Of a DNA stretch of 33,133 bases, positions 1 through 7,888 are shown in pieces. Each line of letters starts with the position of its first letter. The stretch's first letter is position 1. The DNA comes from Candidatus Aerophobetes bacterium Ae_b3b (lineage in GTDB: Bacteria > Aerophobota > Aerophobia > Aerophobales > AE-B3A), in contig NJBP01000020.1 of NCBI GenBank assembly GCA_005223085.1, forward strand, positions 1 through 33,133. Direction: 5' to 3'. A program made the translations under genes and the position numbers. Under the pieces are notes generated by a model. It saw nothing but the letters and a program-made list of their open reading frames with translations, was not told the DNA's origin and ran no database searches.

Positions 1-1
1 T

Positions 2-628
2 CTCAGGGCAAACTATGCCGGAGAGGTAACCTTGGTAGATCGGTGGCTGGGTTATTTTCTAGAAGAAATGAGAAACTTGAACCTTGTGGAAAATACGCTC
101 ATTGCCGTGATATCCGACCATGGCCACTGTATTGGTGAACATAATCTAGTAGGAAAACAAGGCCATCCCATGAGCCGGGAGATCGCTGATTTAGTTTTTA
201 TGATTCGTCATCCCGCTGGCGAAGGAGCTGGCAGGACCTGTGAGAGCCTGATTTATAACTATGACCTACCTCTCACTATGCTTGCTCGATTGGGAATGGA
301 GCCAGAGAGGCCCATGGATGGCAAAGACATCTGGTCTTTGGCTTTAGGCAAAGGAAAAGAGATATACGATCATGTTACCTGTGGCTGGGGACCCTTTGTT
401 ATGGTTCGGGATAAACGTTGGTGGTATAACGCTTATCTTTGGGGTGAAAGCCCCCTTCTTTATGATCTAGAGGCTGATCCCAAACTGGAAAAAAATATTG
501 CCCAAAAGCATCCCGACATCTGCGAGCGGATGAAAGATCTGGCAATTGCCGATGCCGGTGGCAAGGTTCCAGAGTTCTTAAGGAAGCTAAAGGGTGAGCC
601 CGGCTGTACCCCACTTTTGGTAGAGTAG
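2..628 (+). CDS. Sulfatase-fold (alkaline phosphatase superfamily) hydrolase, copy 1, 5' end cut by window start
   Basis: Frame open from base 2; SDHGHCIGEHNLVGKQGH metal-site motif; near-identical to 13989..14615 and 21899..22525. Confidence 0.9.
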   Translation, partial: LRANYAGEVTLVDRWLGYFLEEMRNLNLVENTLIAVISDHGHCIGEHNLVGKQGHPMSREIADLVFMIRHPAGEGAGRTCESLIYNYDLPLTMLARLGMEPERPMDGKDIWSLALGKGKEIYDHVTCGWGPFVMVRDKRWWYNAYLWGESPLLYDLEADPKLEKNIAQKHPDICERMKDLAIADAGGKVPEFLRKLKGEPGCTPLLVE

Positions 629-794
629 GAGTAGAAAACCTGCAGTTTTAGAGAAAAATTTAAGGTTGTGATTTGCTCGCTGTTTTCCAACGGAAAATGA
701 GGACGTGATTATTTTCCCGTGCCCATTTTTCTCTACATTATGGGCGACATTTAAGTTCAGAAAAAACTAAAAGTTTGAACCTATAGACCCAAGA

Positions 795-888
795 CCATGC
801 GGCTGAGAGATGAAAAACTTCTCGCCGGGTAGCAAAAAGAAGAGAATTTAACGATGTCAGTTACAATAAAATAGGGCGTTTTTCATTA
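795..888. repeat. Imperfect direct repeat, copy A
   Basis: ccatgcggctgagagatgaaaaacttctcgccgggtagcaaaaagaagag... matches 2543..2640 (ccatggcggttgagatatggaaaacacctcgccgggcaccaaaaagaagag...). Confidence 0.7.
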
Positions 889-1057
889 CAAGGTCCAAGT
901 TTTTGTATAGAATATCAAAAATCCTCCTGTAAAAGTGTCCCCACAACTCTGGGACCACCAAGCATTGACATACCAGGCTTATCTATTATCTTGAATGAAG
1001 AGAGCTTCGTAAGCACTTTCTTACATTTAGGTAAGGACCTATTATAAAATAAAGGAA

Positions 1058-1519
1058 ATGATGAAAAGAAACCCTAAAGTTTACTTGGATACATCTGTTC
1101 TATCAGCTCTATTTGATGATAAAAATCCTGAGAGGAAAAATCTAACCCGGATATTTTTTAACCAAACAGAAAACTTCCAAATTTTTATCTCAGATCTTAC
1201 CCTTGCTGAGATAGAAAGAACAGTAAATGTACAGTTAAAAAGAAAATTACAAAAACTCGTTGATAAATTTGATGTCGTTAAAACAAATGAGGATGTTGAA
1301 CGGGTAGCAGAAGAGTATATTAAACAGGGAGCGGTTCCGGAAGGATATCCAGAAGATGCGTATCACATTGCTCTGACTGTAATTTATGAAATGGATTATT
1401 TACTAAGCTGGAACTTTAGGCACATAGTAAGGAAAAGGACAATAGATGTAATAAGAATGGTTAATACTCTCCATGGATTGAGACAAGTGGAGATTATGGC
1501 CCCACCAGAGATTTTATAG
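1058..1519 (+). CDS. PIN-domain protein (VapC-like putative toxin)
   Basis: YLDTSVLSALFDD N-terminus, LAEIERT, EDAYHIALT and LSWNFRHI acidic/Asn motifs typical of PIN nucleases. Confidence 0.8.
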   Translation: MMKRNPKVYLDTSVLSALFDDKNPERKNLTRIFFNQTENFQIFISDLTLAEIERTVNVQLKRKLQKLVDKFDVVKTNEDVERVAEEYIKQGAVPEGYPEDAYHIALTVIYEMDYLLSWNFRHIVRKRTIDVIRMVNTLHGLRQVEIMAPPEIL

Positions 1520-1530
1520 GAGGCAAAGAT

Positions 1531-1734
1531 ATGGAGAAAAAAGTCTTCGTTCAGGAAGTGAAGAGAATAAGAAAGAAAATTGAACAGGAATTTCCTGGAG
1601 ACCCTGCACTTCAGGAAGTACACATAGCAAGAAAGATAATTTCTAAAGAGGCTGAGATAGAAGGTATGTCACTTGGTAAGTATATAAGATTCTTAGAACT
1701 AAAAAGAGAAAAATTGGAGAAGCAATCTTCATAA
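1531..1734 (+). CDS. Small charged protein, probable partner (antitoxin) of the upstream PIN protein
   Basis: Starts 11 bp after the PIN stop; 67 aa, Lys/Glu-rich (QEVKRIRKKIEQEF...); position suggests a toxin-antitoxin pair. Confidence 0.55.
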   Translation: MEKKVFVQEVKRIRKKIEQEFPGDPALQEVHIARKIISKEAEIEGMSLGKYIRFLELKREKLEKQSS

Positions 1735-1860
1735 TAGGTCAGCGTCAGACAGGGTGTTCGAACAATCTTCCTGAGCTGTGAGGACGTCGACTTTTCTCAT
1801 CCGAAGCCCAAGCGTAATTACTCGTGGAATGTGCGCATCCATGTAGAGTTTGATTGACAT
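1729..1860 (-). pseudogene. Truncated DUF5615 (PIN-like) toxin, 43 aa: MSIKLYMDAHIPRVITLGLRMRKVDVLTAQEDCSNTLSDADLL*
   Basis: Manual translation; N-terminus resembles DUF5615 proteins (LYMDxHxPRxITxGLRxRxVDVLTAQEDxxxxLSDxxLL); start overlaps the DUF433 stop as TAATG; much shorter than expected. Confidence 0.7.
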
Positions 1861-2174
1861 TAAATCAGGTCTTGCGATTTTAGTTTGGCAACAAGTGGTG
1901 ATGGACCTATTCTTTTCCTAAGTTTTTCCACATTTTTCAGGCAATGGGAAATCTCTTTATCAATTTCCTCGGAATGATCCCAGTAGTAGGCAAGAGCTGA
2001 ATGAATCTGTCCAAGACTTAGATAAGGATGCTGAAAATGCAATTCCTCTGGGCTCCATCTATAGGCCAATTTTTCCATAACCAGTTCGATGACCTTCATG
2101 GAGGTACCTTCAATCATTGGAATACCCATCTTGTCCAGAACAATGTGTTCATATCCTGTTTCAACTAAAGACAC
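1860..2174 (-). CDS. DUF433-domain protein (antitoxin-like)
   Basis: HIVLDKMGIPMIEGTSMKVIELVMEKLAYRWSPEELHFQHPYLSLGQIHSALAYYWDH is typical DUF433. Confidence 0.75.
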   Translation of the reverse strand: MSLVETGYEHIVLDKMGIPMIEGTSMKVIELVMEKLAYRWSPEELHFQHPYLSLGQIHSALAYYWDHSEEIDKEISHCLKNVEKLRKRIGPSPLVAKLKSQDLI

Positions 2175-2423
2175 ACAGTCACCTCTTTTTTTCTTTCAGT
2201 TTTCTGCCTTGTCTTTGGTAATTATAGGGCGTAGCGTATCTTCTGTCAAGCAATCTGGCTGATAAGAAACTTTAAGGAATACTCTTCTTAATAAGAATGG
2301 ACAAATAAATAAAAAATCAGCTACTTTAAGTGCTTTGTTTCTTGGTTCAATGAGAGGGTATGCCTTAGAAGGATAAGTAGGTAGGCTGATAATTAAACAA
2401 AGTTCTACGAGGAGAAAAAAAGG

Positions 2424-2546
2424 ATGAATGTGGTGCTGATAATTATTGATACCTTAAGACAGGATTATGTGGGCTGTTATGAAGACAGGCGGATTAAAAT
2501 GCCTTATCTTGACTCTCTTGCTAAAGAGTCAGTACTTTTCATCCAT
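2424..2546 (+). pseudogene. 5' remnant of a fourth sulfatase copy
   Basis: atgaatgtggtgctgataattattgataccttaagacaggattatgtgggctgttatg... matches the starts at 13212 and 21116; homology stops near 2546. Confidence 0.85.
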
Positions 2547-2640
2547 GGCGGTTGAGATATGGAAAACACCTCGCCGGGCACCAAAAAGAAGAGGATTTTC
2601 CTGAAATTGAAATACAAAAAATTGGGTCATTCTTTTTTAG
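2543..2640. repeat. Imperfect direct repeat, copy B
   Basis: Match to 795..888; begins where sulfatase-remnant homology ends. Confidence 0.7.
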
Positions 2641-3374
2641 CCGGAATTACCGAATTTTTTGCTTGCTAGTTCAATGATAGATTCTGCCAGATCAATTGTC
2701 TCACTTGCTTCTTTCTTCCCAATGAGAGCCTGGTATTTATATCTGGCGCTGTTCCTTAACTCTAAAGTTTCATTGAGGCGACGACCCAAAGTTTTACTCA
2801 TCTCCCCGCTTTTCACGTAAAGTTCACCAAATTTACCGACTACTCCTCCGTGAGAGCCGGGAATATCATCAAGTTTGAGTAAAAGCATTGCCTTTACTCC
2901 TAATTCAGCTGCATTATAAGCAGCGTCTACAGCCAAACGAGGATGTCCATTCTTTAATGAATCTCGAGCCGCGTCTAGATATTCCTCAGCCAACCGAATT
3001 AGATTCCTACAAGCTTCTTTCTTTAGACTTTCTTTTTTCACTGAATATACCTCCCTTCCATAGCTAAGGACATTGAAGATAAAATAAGAGCTAATGAAGA
3101 CTATATCATCCAGATTCTCAACCACAGGCTGTATGTCTATACCGTAATTTGTTTGAACTTCAAAAGCTGCCTCGGCTACCCTTTTTCGTAGCTCTTTGCC
3201 GTCAGATGAAACTACCATTATATCTACATCGCTCCCCTCGCTCCCTTCGCCTTTAGCAGTACTCCCAAAATGGATAATCTTAATAATATATTTTCCCGTG
3301 TCTTTAGAAAGTAAGTATTTACAAAATTCATCAATAGCTTTTGATATTGTAACCTCATTCACCCCTTTTTTCAT
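2637..3374 (-). CDS. Fused nucleotidyltransferase (MNT-type) plus HEPN-domain protein
   Basis: GSTAKGEGSEGSDVDIMVV nucleotidyltransferase motif; C-terminal helical HEPN-like region with ARDSLKNGHPRLAVDAAYNAAELGVKAML and RNSARYKYQAL. Confidence 0.8.
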   Translation of the reverse strand: MKKGVNEVTISKAIDEFCKYLLSKDTGKYIIKIIHFGSTAKGEGSEGSDVDIMVVSSDGKELRKRVAEAAFEVQTNYGIDIQPVVENLDDIVFISSYFIFNVLSYGREVYSVKKESLKKEACRNLIRLAEEYLDAARDSLKNGHPRLAVDAAYNAAELGVKAMLLLKLDDIPGSHGGVVGKFGELYVKSGEMSKTLGRRLNETLELRNSARYKYQALIGKKEASETIDLAESIIELASKKFGNSG

Positions 3375-3549
3375 TTCAAACCTCTTTATACCCTCTTTTA
3401 TTTCGTTCTATCTCAGGAAGCCCTTTTTATTTTGCACTTTTATCGTATTGCTGTGGATACTCTCCTATTTGAGTCCCACTCATTGTAGCTTAGATAGCCG
3501 ATCCCGTCAATATTTTTGGCTCATGCGGCTATCAAAAAAATAAAGGGGG

Positions 3550-3577
3550 TTGACAATTATGATTTTTATATTATTCT
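3550..3577 (+). promoter_or_regulatory. Putative sigma70-type promoter of IclR copy 1
   Basis: TTGACA-N16-TATTCT; equivalent element upstream of IclR copy 2. Confidence 0.55.
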
Positions 3578-3623
3578 TAAGTTAAGAAAAAGAAACCTTT
3601 GTTTCATATATGAATCAATAAAG

Positions 3624-4397
3624 ATGCAAAAACTGATTCCAGCGGTAGATAGGGTTCTAAGTATCATCGAATTGTTGGCGAGTGAGCAGCGGGAGCTATC
3701 TTTTACTGAGCTTAGCTCTTCTTTAAATATCCCCAAGCCTTCACTTTCACGATTGCTCTCCAATCTACAGCAAAAGGGCTATGTTAGCCACAATCCTGCG
3801 ACCAGGAAATACCAACTGACTCTAAAGCTTTTGACCCTAGGCAATAGACTTCTAGACAGACTGGATTTACGGGAAAAGGCAAGAGCTTCAATGCAGAAGC
3901 TTATGGAGAAATCAGAAGAAACAGTTGAATTAGCTATTCTTGATGATAAAGAGATAGTTTATATCGACAAGCACGAAAGCTACGAGTCTGTAAGGCTGGT
4001 AGCCCATATTGGAAGCAGATACTCAACTTTGCATCCAACCGCTGTAGGAAAGGTTTTTCTGGCCTATATGTCTGAAGAAGACTTTGAGTATATCATAAGA
4101 GAAAGAGGGTTAAAGAAGTTTACGGAAAATACAATTACAGACGTCGAGAAGTTGAGAGAAGAGTTAAAAGAAATCCGGGCTAAGGGACATGCTTTTGACG
4201 ATCAGGAGGTAAGACTCGGGGTCCGACGTATTGCCGCCCCCATATTCGATCATTCAAAAAAGATAGCAGGGGTTATCGGCATTGCCGGGCCAACATTCCG
4301 TATGAGACGAGAACGAAAAGAGGAGTTAGGCAGGATAGTTAATCAAGCAGCCGGGGAGATTTCAAATGAGCTTGGCTGGGAGAGATCCAAAGAATGA
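3624..4397 (+). CDS. IclR family transcriptional regulator, copy 1
   Basis: MQKLIPAVDRVLSIIELLASEQRELSFTELSSSLNIPKPSLSRLLSNLQQKGYV wHTH plus IclR effector domain; ATG at 3624 preferred over the ORF start at 3516. Confidence 0.92.
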   Translation: MQKLIPAVDRVLSIIELLASEQRELSFTELSSSLNIPKPSLSRLLSNLQQKGYVSHNPATRKYQLTLKLLTLGNRLLDRLDLREKARASMQKLMEKSEETVELAILDDKEIVYIDKHESYESVRLVAHIGSRYSTLHPTAVGKVFLAYMSEEDFEYIIRERGLKKFTENTITDVEKLREELKEIRAKGHAFDDQEVRLGVRRIAAPIFDHSKKIAGVIGIAGPTFRMRRERKEELGRIVNQAAGEISNELGWERSKE

Positions 4398-4744
4398 AAG
4401 GCAGACGGCCTGGGGTCAACCAAAAGGTAAGCACTAAGCTTCTGGGAGTAAAATTCTGCATCCCTAAATATGCTCTGTCTGGTTGCTGACGACTGCTTCA
4501 ATGTCTTGCTCGCACGATCAGGCAAGAGGAGGGGTGTTCTTTTCAGAAAGGTACCAGTTGCTCTTTTAAGAAGACAAAAAAACCATCCTTGTCTTGAGAT
4601 GACCAAAAAGAGCTTTTTAATTAGGCAGACTAGCCCAGTTTTCAGACTAGCAAAAAGGGGTCAAAAAGTAAGAGAGGAGGTGAAAATCGCCACTTTAGAA
4701 AGATAGACCCCATTAACCAATTTGATTATATGAGGAGATAGAAA

Positions 4745-6079
4745 ATGATTTCAAAAAGCAAAAAAGGGTTAATTTCTTTGGTGTTGGCGGTTACGATATT
4801 AACTACTTTCTCGAACTTCGCAATGACTCAGGTAAAGGAGCTGCATATCGCAATTAACAAATCTCCTTGGCTTCCTGCCTTCGAGAAACTAACCAAGATG
4901 TATGAGGGAGAGACTGGGGTCAAAATGGTACTGCATGTTTTTCCTTTCATGGGATTATATGAAAAAGAACTAGCTGCAGTTACTACTGCTAGCAAAACAT
5001 ACGACTTGATGAATATGAACGAAATTTGGGGACCATTCTTTTATGCTGGTAGATACTTAACTCCACTAAAAGAGATAGATCCTGAGTTTACGGTTCCCTC
5101 TCACCTGATGCAGTTTTTCTGGGAAGGATACTGGGATGATAAAGTACACTACCAAGCACCTACAGGAGTTCTTTATGGGATCCACGTAAATGGTAACATT
5201 CATCTTTTGCAATACAGGGAAGATAAATACAAAGAAGCAGGGTTGCCTACTCCTCCTGAAACATGGGATGATGTATTGGAAGCTGCAAGAAAGCTATTCG
5301 ACCCTCCTAATTTTTATGGATATGTAATCAGAGGTGCTAGAGGAGATCCAATTTTTTACAACTCCATGACTATCAGGCACGCTTACAATGGTTACATGTT
5401 TAGGGACCCTTTGAAGGGTGATTTTACAATCACAGTTAATGATGAAAAAAACGTAGAAGCATGGGAGATGTATGCCAGGAACCTGAATGAGTATGGGCCT
5501 CCTGGTGTGGGCAACATAGGCCAGACTGAAATGATGGGTTTATTAGCCAGTGGGCGAGCTCTACAAGCCATTGTTGTGTCAGCTGCTTTTCCCCACCTAG
5601 ACGATCCTGAATTTTCGGCTGTTCCGTTTAAAATTCAGTTTGCGGTTCCTCCCAAAGGAAGGGGCGGAGATCATTCTTCTACTGTGGCTGGTTGGACAAT
5701 GGTTGTTCCCAGGTTTATCTCTGACGAACGCAAGAAGGCTGCTTTGGACTTTCTCAAGTGGTCCATAACACAAAAGCCTCAAGTAGAGTATACCAAAATG
5801 GGAGGAGTTCCCGTGAGCACAACTGTGTTCCAGTCTGAATTGATGCGCGACCCAAAATACAGATTTCTCAAAGCAACTCAAGATTCTATACCCTACTTTA
5901 GCTCCATGCCTTTGATTCCCGAGTGTGCACAAATAAGAGATGTAATGGGATTACACCTTAACAGGGCTCTCATTGAAGAGGAAGGGGTGCGTGAGTCATT
6001 GGATAAGACGGCTCAGGAAATACTGGAGATTATGCGCGGCGCGGGATACAAAGGAGTAACCATCGCCCCTCGTTCATAA
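4745..6079 (+). CDS. Sugar ABC transporter substrate-binding protein
   Basis: N-terminal signal-like segment, family-1 extracellular solute-binding pattern, followed by two permease genes. Confidence 0.88.
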   Translation: MISKSKKGLISLVLAVTILTTFSNFAMTQVKELHIAINKSPWLPAFEKLTKMYEGETGVKMVLHVFPFMGLYEKELAAVTTASKTYDLMNMNEIWGPFFYAGRYLTPLKEIDPEFTVPSHLMQFFWEGYWDDKVHYQAPTGVLYGIHVNGNIHLLQYREDKYKEAGLPTPPETWDDVLEAARKLFDPPNFYGYVIRGARGDPIFYNSMTIRHAYNGYMFRDPLKGDFTITVNDEKNVEAWEMYARNLNEYGPPGVGNIGQTEMMGLLASGRALQAIVVSAAFPHLDDPEFSAVPFKIQFAVPPKGRGGDHSSTVAGWTMVVPRFISDERKKAALDFLKWSITQKPQVEYTKMGGVPVSTTVFQSELMRDPKYRFLKATQDSIPYFSSMPLIPECAQIRDVMGLHLNRALIEEEGVRESLDKTAQEILEIMRGAGYKGVTIAPRS

Positions 6080-6091
6080 CTAATTAGGCCG

Positions 6092-6137
6092 ATCACGGGG
6101 TGCTAAGGAGATTTTTCTTATCTCTGCACCCCGTGAT
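6092..6137 (+). other. Strong intercistronic hairpin between SBP and permease genes
   Basis: atcacggggtgc ... gcaccccgtgat perfect 12-bp inverted repeat with further pairing (ggagat/atctct); no T tract after it. Confidence 0.85.
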
Positions 6138-6172
6138 TAATTTATTAATGCAAATAATAGTCGGAAGATAAA

Positions 6173-7033
6173 ATGCGCGAGCTTACTCATAGGTCGATTA
6201 CTACTTTTCTTATGACATTGCCGCTAGTCATCATTCTGGTCTTTTTCTCAATCTATCCCTTTGTCAGCTTAATAAAAATGTCTTTTTCTTCGTTCATTGT
6301 TGGAAAAGGGTATGAATATGTGGGCCTAAAAAATGTATGGAGATTTATCGAGGATCAGCGAGCTTGGGAATCTATAGGCAGGACTTTTTTGTACGTCTTT
6401 GTGAGCGTAAGTGGCGAATTTGTCGTGGGATTGGGTCTTGCTTTATTGGTAAAAGGAAAATTCAAAGGAGTGATAAGAACAATGGTGATAATTCCCATGC
6501 TCGTGGCTCCTATCGCTGTAGGAATTATCTGGCGACTAATGTACGATCCGGTTTTTGGGATAATAAATCAGATATTAGCCAAAATTGGCATCCAAGGGAA
6601 AAATTGGTTAGCAGATCCACAAATAGCTCTTTGGTCTGTGATTATTGTAGAGATTTGGCAATGGACGCCCTTCATTTTTCTTATTCTGTTAGCCGGACTT
6701 GAATCTTTGCCAAAGGAGTGCTATGAGGGAGCAAAAATTGATGGTGCTTCCTCGTGGCAAACTTTCGTGTATTTTACTATTCCTTTGATGAGTCCAATAA
6801 TTATAGTAGCTCTTTTCTTTCGAACAATGGAATGTTTCAAAGCATTTGATAAAATTTGGATACTGACGGGGGGCGGGCCTAGTGACGTCACTGAAATCAT
6901 CAGTATCTATATCTATCGCGTTTCTTTTAGGCATAATCTTTTGGGATATGGAGCCTTTTTGGCTTTAATAATGGTAGGTTTCATTGTAATATATAATCTG
7001 AGTTATATGGGTTTTCTCCGCAGAAAGATCTAA
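6173..7033 (+). CDS. Sugar ABC transporter permease (MalF/UgpA type)
   Basis: Multiple TM segments and EAA loop YEGAKIDGASSWQTFVYFTIPLMSP. Confidence 0.9.
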   Translation: MRELTHRSITTFLMTLPLVIILVFFSIYPFVSLIKMSFSSFIVGKGYEYVGLKNVWRFIEDQRAWESIGRTFLYVFVSVSGEFVVGLGLALLVKGKFKGVIRTMVIIPMLVAPIAVGIIWRLMYDPVFGIINQILAKIGIQGKNWLADPQIALWSVIIVEIWQWTPFIFLILLAGLESLPKECYEGAKIDGASSWQTFVYFTIPLMSPIIIVALFFRTMECFKAFDKIWILTGGGPSDVTEIISIYIYRVSFRHNLLGYGAFLALIMVGFIVIYNLSYMGFLRRKI

Positions 7034-7048
7034 TAAGGGAGTCTTAAA

Positions 7049-7888
7049 ATGACACGGAGAATAAATCTTAAAAAACTAGTTCCGAGTACGATATTTTTCA
7101 TATTACTGGCCATCCTATCTCTGCCTTTTGTTTATATCATGATGACCTCTTTTAAGACTCACCTTGATATAATGTTGCGGCCTATACTATTTACCCCCAC
7201 TCTTAAAAACTATGTTGACCTATTCTTTACTCAAACAAGTAATTTTCCACGGTATATGTTGAATAGTCTGATTGTCGCTCTCCTTAGTACGGTTTTTATT
7301 ATCGGTATAGCAGGGCTGTCAGCGTATGGTATTTCCAGATCCGAGTTTGTATGGCATTTAGATAAGATTCTACTCGGTTGGGTTTTGTTTCTCCGTATGG
7401 TTTTTCCGGTTGCTTTCGCTCTCCCTTTTTACAAAATAGCTCAAAGTCTTAACCTTTTAGATACTAAAATTATTTTAATTGTTTTTTACACTACAATAAA
7501 CATTCCATTTGCTGTTTGGATGCTTAAGGGATTTTTTGACCAGTTACCAAGGGCTTATGAAGAGGCAGCTTTCATAGATGGATGTTCTATCTTTGGAGTA
7601 TTCTGGAGAGTCGCCATGCCTATAATTAGCTCAGGTGCTGTTGCTACAGCTATTCTTGTGTTTATGCTGGGCTGGAATGAGTTTTTGTTTGCACTAATTA
7701 TCACAGAGAGCAGTCGGTCCATGACCTTGACGGTTGGTATAGCTGGATTATGTCAGCAGTATATGGTGGAGTGGGGAAAGATGGCTGCCGCTGCTACCAT
7801 ATTCACTATCCCTATATTTGTTCTGTCTGTCTTTGTTCAAGACTATCTGGGAAAAGGACTGACTATGGGGATCGGGATAAAAGAATGA
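7049..7888 (+). CDS. Sugar ABC transporter permease (MalG/UgpE type)
   Basis: TM segments and EAA loop YEEAAFIDGCSIFGVFWRVAMP; C-terminal GWNEFLFALI...KGLTMGIGIKE. Confidence 0.9.
   Translation: MTRRINLKKLVPSTIFFILLAILSLPFVYIMMTSFKTHLDIMLRPILFTPTLKNYVDLFFTQTSNFPRYMLNSLIVALLSTVFIIGIAGLSAYGISRSEFVWHLDKILLGWVLFLRMVFPVAFALPFYKIAQSLNLLDTKIILIVFYTTINIPFAVWMLKGFFDQLPRAYEEAAFIDGCSIFGVFWRVAMPIISSGAVATAILVFMLGWNEFLFALIITESSRSMTLTVGIAGLCQQYMVEWGKMAAAATIFTIPIFVLSVFVQDYLGKGLTMGIGIKE

Noticed and set aside
399-614. Antisense ORFs over sulfatase 3' ends (399..614, 460..690, 14386..14715, 22296..22628)
   Set aside because: Shadow ORFs repeated only because the sense sulfatase gene is repeated; no domain-like composition
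3516-3623. 36-residue N-terminal extension of IclR copy 1
   Set aside because: Overlaps the putative promoter and is not in copy 2; ATG 3624 matches the IclR N-terminus
7750-7884. Long N-terminal extension of the DUF3604-like ORF
   Set aside because: Lies inside the permease gene in another frame; the ATG at 7885 with ATGA overlap is the sensible start
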